64,000 nt of DNA from Persicitalea sp963803495. GTDB lineage: Bacteria > Bacteroidota > Bacteroidia > Cytophagales > Spirosomataceae. A model generated the notes under the pieces. The model did no database searches and was not told the origin of the DNA. It saw nothing but the letters and a program-made list of their open reading frames with translations. Below, in pieces: positions 1-10,462 of this stretch; the first letter of the stretch is position 1, and the number at the start of each line of letters is the position of its first letter. The position numbers and the translations under genes were made by a program. Location of the stretch: assembly GCA_963803495.1 (NCBI GenBank), contig CAWDMP010000002.1:806001-870000 (forward strand). Direction: 5' to 3'.

Positions 1-316
1 AGGCGATGTTGTAAGGCGCGGGTACCAGTCCGAATCCCAACAGTGCCAGTTCGGCGGACAGAATTAGCCCCAGCACGTACCACGGCCGCTGCTGCGGTTT
101 CATTTCTGATACTACCTTGACGCCGATGCCCTTGGAAAGCGCGTAGCCCAGTACCTGCGCCGTGATGAGCCAGATCTTGTAGTCGACGCCCGCAAACGCG
201 ATGCCCTCGAACTGCACCGCTGTAATGCCCTTGCGAAAGCCGAACATGCAGGTGTAGGTGCAAAAGGCGGCAGTGGCGCCGAGCGCGGTAGTCCAGGCTT
301 CGGAGTTCTTTTTCAA
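1..316 (-). CDS. DUF5690 family membrane protein, N-terminal part (cut by window edge)
   Basis: Read on the minus strand, the sequence gives a continuous hydrophobic protein starting near KKNSEAWTTALGATAAF and containing CMFGFRK, DYKIWLITAQVLGYALSK and GLVPAPYN. This pattern is typical of the DUF5690 family, which looks like a degenerate MFS-type transporter found in Bacteroidota. Only about 105 residues are inside the window. No ATG is available at the right place. A TTG at 316 is the likely start, because a 5x7-bp tandem array (326-360) lies immediately upstream. The substrate is unknown. Confidence 0.6.
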   Translation of the reverse strand, partial: MKKNSEAWTTALGATAAFCTYTCMFGFRKGITAVQFEGIAFAGVDYKIWLITAQVLGYALSKGIGVKVVSEMKPQQRPWYVLGLILSAELALLGFGLVPAPYNIA

Positions 317-325
317 AGGAGAAGG

Positions 326-360
326 GGATGCTGGATCTTGGATACTGGACGTTGGACTAT
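326..360. repeat. 5 x 7-bp degenerate tandem array (GGAtnnT)
   Basis: Five consecutive heptamers (GGATGCT, GGATCTT, GGATACT, GGACGTT, GGACTAT) occupy 326-360, directly in front of the probable TTG start of the DUF5690 gene. Read in the gene's direction the array is G-poor (AGTATCC, AAGATCC, AGCATCC). It belongs to the window-wide class of 7/8-bp arrays described in the findings. Confidence 0.75.
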
Positions 361-393
361 TCGGCAAAGCCCGGCTCGTACCAGGCAGCCCAA

Positions 394-424
394 AATAAAG
401 GCGACCCACCAGGCCGCCTTATTG
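394..424 (-). terminator. Putative terminator after sucC
   Basis: The segment AATAAAGGCG ... CGCCTTATT forms a stem with one bulge about 30 bp beyond the sucC stop codon. On the minus strand it is followed by ATTTT. The T-run is short, so the call is moderate. Confidence 0.45.
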
Positions 425-451
425 TAAAAAAATCAAAGTCAAATCTAGAGA

Positions 452-1675
<1,224 letters not shown>

Positions 1676-1682
1676 TTTTTTG

Positions 1683-1711
1683 GTTTAAAAGTTAAAGGTT
1701 TAAAGTTTAAG
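1683..1711. repeat. 7/8-bp array, left arm of an inverted pair
   Basis: The units GTTTAAAA, GTTAAAG, GTTTAAA and GTTTAAG lie 8 bp upstream of the sucC ATG. The array is the approximate inverse of the array at 1914-1948, about 200 bp away, in front of the divergent gene. Both start codons of the divergent pair therefore sit next to one arm. Confidence 0.75.
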
Positions 1712-1824
1712 GTCGCTTGCTCGCTCAAACAGATTTGCTAGGATAAGTTCCTTGATAACAATTTGTTTTTGAGACACTTAACAACAGGCCGAAAGCCGAT
1801 CAATAAGAGCCGATCGCCTAAAAC

Positions 1825-1832
1825 TAACTTTG
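1825..1832 (+). promoter_or_regulatory. Possible -7 element (TAACTTTG) for the lolD-type gene
   Basis: TAACTTTG fits the Bacteroidota -7 consensus TAnnTTTG and lies 118 bp upstream of the ATG at 1950. No good TTTG -33 box is seen at the usual spacing, so this is tentative. Confidence 0.25.
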
Positions 1833-1913
1833 TTTTGTTAGTTTCACGGCAAATTAGTGAATAATTCAAAACGAGGACAGGCCAAAAGTAGCTTTTGTGA
1901 CGCGTTCCCCAGC

Positions 1914-1948
1914 AGTTTAAACTCTAAACTTTCAACATTAAACTAAGA
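1914..1948. repeat. 5 x 7-bp array, right arm of the sucC/lolD inverted pair
   Basis: The units AGTTTAA, ACTCTAA, ACTTTCA, ACATTAA and ACTAAGA run up to one base before the ATG at 1950. Read toward the gene the array is almost G-free. It mirrors the array at 1683-1711. Confidence 0.75.
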
Positions 1949-1949
1949 A

Positions 1950-2609
1950 ATGGCTCTTCTCACCGCTCAGGGAATCACGCGGCGCTATGGTGCGCTGCAA
2001 GTACTCAAAGGGATCGACCTGGAAATCAAGGAGGGCGAGATTGTAGCCATCGTAGGTGCCTCGGGCGCGGGCAAGAGTACCCTGTTGCATATTATCGGTA
2101 CCCTGGACCGGCCGGACCAAGGTACGGTGCGTATTCAGAACACCGAAATTTCGGCCCTTGGCGACAAGGCGCTGGCCCAGTTCCGCAACGAGCGGATCGG
2201 CTTCGTTTTTCAATTCCACAATCTGTTGGCGGAGTTTACGGCGTTGGAGAACGTATGCATGCCGGGCTTCATCAATCCCAAAGTGAAGGAGGCCGACGTG
2301 CGGCAACGTGGTACCGAACTGCTGGCGCTACTAGGCCTGGCCGACCGCGCCGATCACCTGCCGTCTCAGCTTTCGGGCGGCGAGCAGCAGCGTGTCGCCG
2401 TGGCGCGTGCTTTGCTCAACCGACCGGCGGTGGTCCTGGCCGATGAGCCCAGCGGCAATCTTGATTCGCACAACGCTGAGGATTTACACCGGCTCTTCTT
2501 TCAGCTGCGCGATGAGCTCAACCAAACGTTTGTCATCGTGACTCACAACGAGCAACTCGCCGAAATGGCCGACCGACGGCTGATGATGCGGGACGGGTCG
2601 ATGGAGTGA
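1950..2609 (+). CDS. ABC transporter ATP-binding protein, LolD/MacB type
   Basis: This 219-residue ATPase has the complete ABC motif set: Walker A GASGAGKST (36-44), Q-loop FQFHNLL, signature LSGGEQQ (141-147), Walker B VVLADEP (161-167), D-loop SGNLD, and switch histidine in VIVTHN. Length and signature fit the LolD/FtsE/MacB group that powers lipoprotein release or MacB-type export at the inner membrane. No partner permease lies beside it, so LolD itself is inferred rather than proven. The gene is single and is followed by two stem-loops. Confidence 0.9.
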   Translation: MALLTAQGITRRYGALQVLKGIDLEIKEGEIVAIVGASGAGKSTLLHIIGTLDRPDQGTVRIQNTEISALGDKALAQFRNERIGFVFQFHNLLAEFTALENVCMPGFINPKVKEADVRQRGTELLALLGLADRADHLPSQLSGGEQQRVAVARALLNRPAVVLADEPSGNLDSHNAEDLHRLFFQLRDELNQTFVIVTHNEQLAEMADRRLMMRDGSME

Positions 2610-2659
2610 AAAAGGACGGCGATCGATGTGAGTAGCAAAGATCAGATGATTGTGCACGA

Positions 2660-2693
2660 TTTTTAATTTTTATCAAAAAATAAAAATTAAAAA
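2660..2693. terminator. AT-only 14-bp stem-loop
   Basis: TTTTTAATTTTTAT (2660-2673), a six-base loop, and its exact complement (2680-2693) lie 50 bp downstream of the ABC ATPase stop codon. It could act as a weak terminator or an mRNA 3' end stabiliser. Confidence 0.4.
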
Positions 2694-2856
2694 AAAACAG
2701 ATTTACAACTACCTGATGCATAATCCCTAACAAATAATTTTCTTGCTGCCGTCAGTTCCTGAAAACAAAAGTATGTTAAAAAATCGTTAACATTGCGTGA
2801 CTTGCGGATGCCGAAGGCGTCCTAAGTCAGAAGTTTTTCATAACGTTGAGTAAATT

Positions 2857-2895
2857 AAATAGCCGCCCCTTTCTTGGGAGCGGCTATTTCGTTTT
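2857..2895. terminator. Bidirectional intrinsic terminator
   Basis: The stem AAATAGCCGC...GCGGCTATTT (2857-2889) with two internal mismatches is followed by CGTTTT on the plus strand and preceded by an A-rich tract on the other side. It sits between the plus-strand ABC ATPase and the minus-strand gene ending at 2950. Confidence 0.7.
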
Positions 2896-2949
2896 GTAGG
2901 TACTCAAGCGGTTTTCCCACTTTACGTTCAGCGTCAGAAAGGTCGTAAA

Positions 2950-3737
2950 CTATTGGTTGTAGCCGAAGCCAATCGTCCGCTCGATCTCCCCCTTCCGACA
3001 GACGATCACTTTTTTGGGATAGCCATCAGGCCGATAGTCGTACTCGAAGCGCCACCGGTCAGCGGTGGTCGCAACATGATTGGTCAGTACCATCGTTAGT
3101 GGATTGTTAGGGTTGGAAGCGTCGAAATCAAACACATCCCGTATCTGAAAATCACCCGTCGTGCGATAGGAATTGGGATGCGTGTCATAGGTAAGATCTG
3201 AGGCCGATCAGAATCCTCTGGTGGAGCCATATCGATGAAGGATGATGTTCCTATGCTTTCCCGACGGAAAAGCTCAAATTCGGTTCCGTTGTGCCATAGG
3301 AGCCAGGCAAGCGCCCCAGTGGGCTCGAAGCCAAGAAATGACTGCTGCGTACCGATCTGATTCTGATGGGGCGACAATTCAGTTTTAGCGGTCATGGTAA
3401 TCCACGAAAGTGAGTCCTTGGACAGAACGAAGTCTACCTGCTCGCTTCTGACCAAGTCGTTGGTTCTTGGATACCTTTCAACGGCGTCGTACTCCTTATT
3501 TAAAAAGATGACCTGCTGAGTCAGTCTGGATTGATCATACCGATAATCAGTTTTTGCGTAAATGTGTATTCCATCCGTGTGATAGTTCGTGCGCTCAACG
3601 AGTTTGCCTTCGGCATCGTAGCGGTAAGTCCGGCTCAACTTCCCGTTGGTAGTCACCTGCATGAGCCGAATCCGGGAAGAAGAAGTTTTGACTGAGCCGA
3701 ACGGAGCCTGGAGCGCTATCCCTGCTTTGCCCAACAC
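2950..3737 (-). pseudogene. Broken YD-like secreted protein: 5' truncated and frameshifted
   Basis: Two overlapping minus-strand frames form one protein. The frame starting near 3737 reads GKLSRTYRYDAEGKLVERTNYHTDG ... PPEDSDRPQ. The frame then shifts near 3190-3205 into DLTYDTHPNSYRTTGDFQIRDV and continues to the end at 2950 (YDYRPDGYPKKVIVCRKGE). The YRYDAEGKLVE and YDYRPDGYPKK pieces resemble YD-type repeats of secreted Bacteroidota proteins. No signal peptide remains. The 5' end runs straight into transposase-derived sequence, so the start was probably lost to an insertion. Function is unknown. Confidence 0.6.
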
Positions 3738-3826
3738 AGGTCGGTATTTGGTACGGTATCCGCCCAGGGACTAGGGGAAATGTAATTAATTATTGGCGGG
3801 GCAGCCAGATCAGGCTCAGGGGCTTC

Positions 3827-4063
3827 CACAGGTGGCAGGTGGAGCAATGCCACAGAGAGTTCAAGCAGTTGACGGGTTCGGAAAAGTGCCAGTGCCGCGA
3901 GGCCCGCTCGCAACGCAACCATTTGGCCTGCTGCTATCATGCGTGGGTGTCCCTTAAAGTCAAAGCCAAGCAAATGAGGACCATGGTCTATCAGGTCAGA
4001 CAAGGCTTGTTCAACGACTATTTGGTTCAACAACTGATCAATTCTACTATCCATGCTCTATAA
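3827..4063 (+). pseudogene. Transposase C-terminal remnant (IS4/IS701-like DDE)
   Basis: The plus frame reads HRWQVEQCHREFKQLTG, then SEKCQCREARSQRNHLACC and YHAWVSLKVKAKQ, ending with a stop after 4060. R-W-x-V-E-x5-K is the YREK-type motif of IS4-like transposases, and the QRNHLACCYHAW stretch is typical of the C-terminus of this group. Upstream the frame loses resemblance to a transposase. Only about 78 of an expected 300-400 codons remain, and no terminal inverted repeats are recognisable. It abuts the truncated gene to the left. Confidence 0.6.
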
Positions 4064-4360
4064 GCGAAAGCCCTAGAAATATCTCAACAAAATTCTGACC
4101 CTATCCACCCTGCGCTGTCTGGGTGCCTGCGCAGATCTGGACATTGACCCGACTTCGTCGAGTGCGTCAGGCACGACAATTATACGCCACTAAATCCTGG
4201 ACAAGGGGCGAGTTTTTGAACGCTCTGTTTACCCAAAGTCTAAAATAAGGACTATCATGCTCGACCGTCGGAAACCCCTTCAAGCTAATGCTGTGACCTG
4301 CCTGGCGCCGCTTCTCAGCGAAGGAGCTTTCGCGAGTACCATCACCCAAGACAAGAAGGC
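4064..4360. other. Spacer with probable transposon debris
   Basis: These 297 bp lie between the transposase tail and the nucleoside hydrolase. I see no credible reading frame and no clear terminal repeat. It presumably holds the right end of the decayed element plus the hydrolase promoter. Confidence 0.4.
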
Positions 4361-5374
4361 ATGACGAAAGTCCGAATCGTATTCTTATTACTAGTTAGCT
4401 TGTTGGCGGAATTGCCGTCTGTTTTCGGCCAATTGAAAACAGCGACTTCGCCCCCTTCGATTATCTTCGATACGGACATGGGTCCCGACTACGACGATGT
4501 TGCGGCCCTCACGCTGCTTCATGCCTTAGCCGATTCAGGAGAGGTGAGTATTTTGGCTACCGCCAGTTCCAACCAGTCCCCTTTCGCGGTTCCGGTACTC
4601 GATGTGATCAACACTTATTTCAGGCGGCCCGACCTACCCGTCGGGATCGTGCGTGGTCCGGCGGTGAATAAGCCCGCCGGGCAGAAATGGGATTCCTTGC
4701 TGGTAGCGCATTATCCCCATGACCTTAAAACCAACCAGCAGGCCGAAGAGGCCACGTCACTTTATCGGCGATTGCTGGCGGCTCAGCCCGACGGCAGCGT
4801 GATCATCGTGACGGTCGGCTTTTTAACCAACTTAGCCAACCTGCTCAATTCAAAGCACGACCGTTACTCGCCTTTGGACGGCAGAGAACTGGTCAAAAAA
4901 AAGGTCAAGAAGTTAGTGGCGATGGCGGGCCACTTCGGGAGTAAGCTGGGTACCACCAGCGAATTCAATATCAGGATGGATATTCGGGCCGCCCAAAGTA
5001 CCTTCGACCGTTGGCCCGGCCCAATCCTGCTGAGTGGTTACGAAATCGGCGCCCGGGTCTTCACGGGTTTGCCGCTGGCCAATAGCTCGTTCCACCATTC
5101 GCCTGGCCAAGAGGCGTACGCGCTCGCGCTCCGCCTGAATGAAGAAGACGTCAATGGCCGCATGAGTTTCGACCAAACCGCCGTGCTGGTGGCGGCCAGA
5201 GGCCCCGAACCCTATTATTCCGTGGTGGAAGGACGGATGATTGTCAAGAACGACGGCAGCAATAGCTGGAACGCGGCGGGAGTGGGGCATTTCTATCTGG
5301 TCGAGAAAGTGCCGCCGAAACAAGTGGCGGCTATTATCGACGGGCTAATGCTGCACCAACCGCCGAGACGATGA
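4361..5374 (+). CDS. Secreted inosine-uridine type nucleoside hydrolase
   Basis: This 337-residue protein has an N-terminal signal peptide (hydrophobic stretch 5-22, cleavage near VFGQ) and then the metal-binding motif of nucleoside hydrolases, DTDMGPDYDDVAAL (37-50). A second aspartate motif, SFDQTAVL, appears near the C-terminus. The family splits ribonucleosides into base and ribose with a calcium-bound water. Export suggests periplasmic or extracellular scavenging of nucleosides. It is the only intact gene in the 2.9-9.8 kb block and is followed by a remnant of a related gene. Confidence 0.88.
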   Translation: MTKVRIVFLLLVSLLAELPSVFGQLKTATSPPSIIFDTDMGPDYDDVAALTLLHALADSGEVSILATASSNQSPFAVPVLDVINTYFRRPDLPVGIVRGPAVNKPAGQKWDSLLVAHYPHDLKTNQQAEEATSLYRRLLAAQPDGSVIIVTVGFLTNLANLLNSKHDRYSPLDGRELVKKKVKKLVAMAGHFGSKLGTTSEFNIRMDIRAAQSTFDRWPGPILLSGYEIGARVFTGLPLANSSFHHSPGQEAYALALRLNEEDVNGRMSFDQTAVLVAARGPEPYYSVVEGRMIVKNDGSNSWNAAGVGHFYLVEKVPPKQVAAIIDGLMLHQPPRR

Positions 5375-5466
5375 ACTGTCGGGTTTTTCCTGGAAATATC
5401 CCGTAGTTACGTCGAGTGGCCAGACCGTAATTACTATCTTACCATCTCATCGATTCCATCGCAACA

Positions 5467-5718
5467 ATGATGCACCCAAAAAAATACAGCGTAGCATTGC
5501 TATCACTCAGCCTTTTTGTCACGATTCCCTTTTGTTCGACCTTTGGGTAAAAAGACCTGTTCTGGGATACTAAAGCGACCGTGCCGAAAATCCCCCTGAA
5601 GAATCAGTGGATTCGCGTAGTGCTCGTCAGCGACGCTACCAACGAAATCGACGATGCATGGGCCTTGAGCCTTACCCTACTCAGCCCCGAACGTTTTGAC
5701 ATAGAAAGTTTTGAATGA
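5467..5718 (+). pseudogene. Remnant of a second nucleoside-hydrolase-like gene
   Basis: An ATG at 5467 opens a frame with a signal-peptide-like start (MMHPKKYSVALLSLSLFV) that hits TAA at 5548. The same frame continues past it as KNQWIRVVLVSD, then ATNEIDDAWALSLTLLSPERF, before a second stop at 5716. VLVSDATNEIDDAWAL matches the N-terminal metal-binding motif of nucleoside-hydrolase-like proteins. The remaining 200 or more residues are missing. The internal stop and the truncation both argue for real decay next to an intact paralogue. Confidence 0.7.
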
Positions 5719-5758
5719 TTTACTTTCTCGGATAAATTGTTGGCTTACCTTGATTTGA

Positions 5759-5772
5759 GCCACTAAAGTGGC
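5759..5772. promoter_or_regulatory. 14-bp perfect palindrome, possible operator
   Basis: GCCACT-AA-AGTGGC lies 126 bp upstream of the secreted-protein gene that starts at 5898, downstream of the hydrolase remnant. It is short and could be chance or a weak hairpin. No regulator is adjacent. Confidence 0.3.
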
Positions 5773-5897
5773 GTTTACAACTAAACTACCCGGGGTATCG
5801 AAGGTTGTTGATATGGGGGTTCGGCGCAGATTTTTCACGACAATGGCCGCGATCCAAAACTCTGTGTACTAAAATTTTGAGCCAACTATTTATACAA

Positions 5898-8370
5898 ATG
5901 AAAAAACTACCTTTTCTAGCAACAGTACTTGCCTTTCTTTTTTCAGTAAGAGAGCCTCTCCACTCCCAACCCACGCCCCGCCAAATCAGCGGGATATACC
6001 CGCACTTGGCCTACTACAACAACGAAGGCGAATGCGGTACGGGGGCGGTAGTTCCCTGGGCGGGTCGGCTGTGGGTGGTGACTTACGCGCCGCACTTTCC
6101 TTACGGCTCGTCGGATAAGCTGTACGAAATCACGGATGATTTACAGCAAATCGTCCGGCCCGAAAGCACGGGTGGTACACCCGCCGACCGGATGATTCAC
6201 CGCGAGAGCAACCAGCTTTTCATCGGCCCCCACGCCATCGACAAAGACCGGAACGTCAGGACGATTTCGTACAAAGAAGCACCGGGCCGCTACACCGGGC
6301 TGGCGCGCCACCTGACCGACCCGGAAAACAAAATCCTGCTGGCGACGATGGAGGAAGGCTTTTACGAAGTGGATGTGAAAACGTTGAAGACCAAGATGTT
6401 CTACGAAGACGCCAACGTCCGGCGCAAGAAAGGAGAAGACATTTCAAAGAACCAGGAAGGCTCCACGCTGCCCGGCGCACACGGCAAGGGGTACTATTCC
6501 GGGCAGGGCGTGGCGGTGTACTCCAACAACGGCGAGGCATCGCCCCAAGCCTTGAAGCAGTTCGACATCGAGTCGGGGGCGCTGGCCGAGTGGGATGGCC
6601 GGGACTGGAAAGTAGTTCGGCGCAACCAATTCGTGGAAGTCACCGGGCCGGGCGGCATTTATGGCAACGCCAACCCCGCCACCGACCCGATCTGGGCCAC
6701 GGGCTGGGACCATAAATCGGTGCTGCTAGGGGTGCGCGATGCCGCGAAAGGTTGGTCTTTTTACCGTTTGCCCAAGGCCAGTCACAGCTACGACGGTGCC
6801 CACGGCTGGAACACCGAGTGGCCGCGCATCCGCGATGTCGGTACTAAGAGCAAGCCCGATTTTCTGATGACGATGCACGGAATGTTCTGGAAATTCCCAG
6901 GTACTTTTACCGCCCAAAACACGGCGGGCGTTCGTCCGCGCTCGGCCTACCTGAAAGTCATCGGCGACTACACCCGCTGGGGCGACCGCCTGATATTCGG
7001 CTGCGACGATTCGGCGCAGAAGGAATTCCTGAACACCCGGAAAATTAAAGGCGACATCGGCGGGCCGGGCCAGTCGAATTCCAACTTATGGTTTACCTCG
7101 TTCACCAAGCCCGACGAACTCGGGCCGAACACGGCGCAGGGGGCAGTGTGGCTTTCGGAAAATGTCAAGCCAAACGAAGCTTCCGAGCCTTTCCTGTTTG
7201 CGGGTTGGGACGAGCGCATGGCTTGGGTGATGAACCACGGCGTGCAGACCGCCATGATTTCTTTCGAAATGGACAAGGACGGTAAAGGTAACTGGCAGAT
7301 GCAGAAGGCCGTGAAAGTCGAGCCGGGTAAGGCCGTGGCCGTGGAGTTCCCAGCCAGTGAGAAGGGCGAGTGGGTGCGGGTCAAGAGCAGCCACGCCACG
7401 ATTGCCACCGTCACTTTCAACTACCGCGACGCTTCGCGCTATCCAAAAAACCAGGATAAAATGTTTGCCGGACTGAGTAGCATTGGCACTTCAAACTACA
7501 CGGGCGGTCTGATGTACGGCTTAGGCGACAACCGCCGAGCGTTGGGCTTGCTGGCGGGAAGTTTTGCCAATGGCAAGTACACCGAAAACGGCTATTTCGA
7601 ACTGGATGCCCAAATGAACCTCGTCAAGAAGGACGACGCGAAATCAGAGAAATTCATTCGCGATAAGTTTGCGATACCCGACGAATGTCATTACAGTCGA
7701 TGAAGCTTCCGTTCTGATCGTGGACGATAGCAAACGTCGCTGGCGGCTACCACTGGGCGATGAGAAATTTACCAAAAAGATAAAGAAGGCTAGTCTGCGC
7801 ATCGCCCGCGAAGTGGCCACCGAGCGCGACCTACTCGATGCCCACGGTACTTTCTACGAACTACCCGCCGAGAACGCCGATGGCTTCGCCAAAATTCGCC
7901 CCGTCGCTTCGCACTCGCTGAGCATTCACGATTACGCCTCCTATCGCGGACTGCTAGTGATGACGGGCCTGGACAACAACGCCCCGCCGGGGAACATATC
8001 GTCACTTCTGACGATGGTGAAGGCAAAAGTATGGGTAGGAACCATCGACGATCTTTGGAAGCTGGGTAAGCCCGTCGGTCACGGCGGACCGTTGAAGGAT
8101 GCGCAGGTGAAAATCGGTATGCCTTCCGATCCCTTATCTGATTGGTTTTTATGATAAAAAGAATTTGAAACTCTCGCACAAATCCATCGCAGCCCGTGAC
8201 TTTTCAGATCGAAGTCAACCCCATCGGTCACGGCCCGTGGATGACGTACCGGGAAGTGACGGTAAAGCCGGGTGAGACTTTCACCTATGATTTCCCGACT
8301 GCTTTTGAAGCGCGTTGGATTCGCTTTCGGCGGATCAGGATTGCGTGGCGACAGCCTGGTTATGAATAAG
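5898..8370 (+). pseudogene. Frameshifted secreted protein of unknown function
   Basis: The preferred start is the ATG at 5898, which gives a signal peptide (MKKLPFLATVLAFLFSV ... LHSQ). The main frame runs to 7703 with PHLAYYNNEGECGTGAVVPWAGRLWVV near its N-terminus, in a style that suggests a beta-propeller-like fold. The reading then moves to another frame near 7680 (ITVDEASVLIVDDSKRRWRLP), again near 8140-8150 (PYLIGFYDKKNLKLSHKS), and a third time near 8190 (VTFQIEVNPIGHGPWMTY), ending with TAA at 8368. A single gene of about 820 codons is implied. I do not recognise a named family. Confidence 0.6.
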
Positions 8371-8403
8371 GAGTTTACGAGTCAATGAGTTTAAAGTGGG
8401 TTT

Positions 8404-9812
8404 GTGAAGAGAACGTTAATGTCTATCTTCGGGTACATCCTGCTTCAAAGGGTAATGGCTTACGCCCAGCCCAGGCCCAACTTCATCGTCATGCTTACTG
8501 ACGACCAGCGCTTCGACGCCGTACAGGCAAACGCGATTCCGGCAATCCACACACCCAACCTCGACCGCCTGGTCAAGCGGGGCAAGAACTTCACCAACGC
8601 CCACGTCGTGTTCTCGCTGTGCAGCCCAAGCCGAGCGGCCATCCTGACGGGCTGATACGGTAGTGCCAATGGCGTATTGGAACTAGACAGTAAGCTGAAT
8701 GAAGGCGAGAAATCCATCGCTAACTACCTAAAAGATGCGGGCTACTACACGGGTGTGTCGGGCAAGTGGCACGTGGACCAATCGCCGGAGGAACTGGGCT
8801 TCGACTTCGCAGTCACTTTTCACGGCAATGGTACCTATCACGGACGGAAAATCAGTGATGAGGGAAAAAAGGTGTGACCCGAAGAACATCGCGACCGCTA
8901 CTGCGCCCGGCGGTCGATTGACTTTCTGGAAGAGCCGGGCCGAGCGCGGCCCGGCCGAGCGCGGCGGCCAATAAAGCTGCGCCGTTTTTCCTCTTCCACA
9001 ACACCCAGTTATCACACATGAACGGGGCGTTGAAATGGCCCGCTCCCGATTCCTCCGCGCCAGGTACCGAGAGTCCGGTATGCCCGTGGCGGCCAACCGA
9101 AACGACGACCTGAGTAATAAACCCGACTATTTGAAAACCGTCCGCAACCGCACCCAGGCCAAAGAGTACGGCTATCCCGATAAGGACAAAATCCAGGCGC
9201 ATACCAAGGAGTACTATTCGGTCGTGAGCGAAATGGACACTTTCGTGGGCAGTATTTTGGATAAAGTAGAAGACTATGGGCATTGCCGACCGTACCTATC
9301 TCATTTTCATGAGCGACAACGGCTGGATACTCGGTGATCACGGCTTTACCAGCAAAGTACTTCCCTACCTGCCCAGTACCCACGTACCGTTGGCCATTGT
9401 CGGGCCGGGTATTTCGCCTTCGGCGGAGGGCGGCATAGCACTTAACATCGACCTAATGCCCACGATTCTGGAACTGACCAGTGCAAAAATTCCGGCCAAC
9501 GTACACGGCGAAAGTCTGACAGATGTTGTGTTAGGAAAAAAGAAAGGTGTTCGCGACGCATTTGTGTACGAAGGATCAGATACTTATGGTGGAGTCAAGC
9601 CCAATCTCACGGTAGTTTCCGGTTCCTACCGATTTATAGTCACCTATGAAGATGAGAAACTAGATCGGGTGAATTTCCGTGAGTTGTACGAAGTCGACAA
9701 CGACCCGGACGAGATGCATAATTTAATCAGAAATAAGGAGCATGCCTCTCGGATCAAGCAGTTTCAGACCCTAATGGATAAGCACCTGCAAGAGATTGTA
9801 CGTAAGCGCTAA
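8404..9812 (+). pseudogene. Sulfatase (formylglycine type), broken by a stop and several frameshifts
   Basis: The pieces together give a full sulfatase. They are a signal peptide, PNFIVMLTDDQRFD (metal site), the active-site signature CSPSRAAILTG with the cysteine that is converted to formylglycine, GKWH, FLFHNTQLSH, MSDNGWILGDHG (metal site) and a C-terminal sub-domain ending at 9812. Breaks are an in-frame TGA at 8653, immediately after ILTG where an arginine codon would be normal (consistent with CGA to TGA), a TGA near 8875, a 15-bp tandem duplication at 8939-8968, and shifts near 9110 and 9280. Sulfatases desulfate polysaccharides. Partner maturase genes are not present here. Confidence 0.75.
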
Positions 9813-9835
9813 CACTGTTTTTATTCCAAACAACT

Positions 9836-10279
9836 TTAAAGAAGCCGTGCCCTGCTCGCCAGCACCGGTCGGGTATCAGCGTCCAGTACCCGTATGAATT
9901 GCTCGGCGGAACCCGCCCGAGTGCTCATCATCCGTAGATGTCCCTTCTCGTCAATCACCCAGATATTCAAACTGTTTTTCTGGTAGCGAAACGTGTTCTT
10001 CAGGTATAGCCGGTTGCTGGCAGAGAGCAATGCTGGAATCTGCACGACTGTAATTTTCTCATGGCGGAGCGTATCCACGTATGGGTATAGTACAGACAGT
10101 TGCTCCCTCACGAGGTCCTGCTGCTCTTCCGGTGCATAGATGACCACAAGCTTTTCCTGCCAATTCAGTTTCTCTCTCAAAAAATCAGGAAGCTCCTGAT
10201 GCTGGGCACGGACTGAGGCAGTAGCAAGTATGGCAAGCAGGGTGATTACGATACGTGGCAGTGGTGCGAACTTCTTCAT
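9836..10279 (-). CDS. Secreted DUF4174-like protein
   Basis: This 147-residue protein has a clear signal peptide (MKKFAPLPRIVITLLAILATASVRAQ). The mature part reads LNWQEKLVVIYAPEEQQDLVREQ ... ITVVQIP ... LNIWVIDEKGHLRMMSTRAGSAEQF. This thioredoxin-like layout, with a short strand ending in YAP and a late strand WVIDEKGHLR, resembles DUF4174 proteins, which are exported and of unknown function. The family assignment is by eye. It is convergent with the broken sulfatase and downstream of groL on the same strand, separated by the groL terminator. Confidence 0.6.
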   Translation of the reverse strand: MKKFAPLPRIVITLLAILATASVRAQHQELPDFLREKLNWQEKLVVIYAPEEQQDLVREQLSVLYPYVDTLRHEKITVVQIPALLSASNRLYLKNTFRYQKNSLNIWVIDEKGHLRMMSTRAGSAEQFIRVLDADTRPVLASRARLL

Positions 10280-10394
10280 AGCTATATTGTCTTAATGTTA
10301 CCTCAATGTTAAATAATTGTTAAGTTTATCATTTTACTAAGCAATAGCAAATTTTAAGCCAATTATTTCGTATTGAGTTACAGAAACCGACAAC

Positions 10395-10424
10395 AAAAAA
10401 GACCCGGACAATGTCCGGGCCTTT
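10395..10424 (-). terminator. Intrinsic terminator of the groESL operon
   Basis: On the minus strand the stem GGCCCGGACA-T-TGTCCGGGTC (10401-10421, one G-T pair) is followed directly by TTTTTT (complement of 10400-10395), about 40 bp after the groL stop codon. This is a textbook rho-independent terminator. Confidence 0.9.
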
Positions 10425-10462
10425 CAAGCTGTAGGAATTTATGGTCGTGGACCGGAGCAGGA

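Larger units (their letters stand above)
2610..2949. other. Gene-free spacer with two stem-loops
   Basis: This 340-bp spacer lies between convergent transcription units and shows no credible ORF. It contains a perfect 14-bp AT-only inverted repeat at 2660-2693 (TTTTTAATTTTTAT and its complement) and a GC-rich terminator hairpin at 2857-2889. Confidence 0.6.

Noticed and set aside
5743..5752. TACCTTG words shared upstream of several genes as a promoter class
   Set aside because: The same word appears near 23540 and 45325, but no consistent -33 box or spacing accompanies it.
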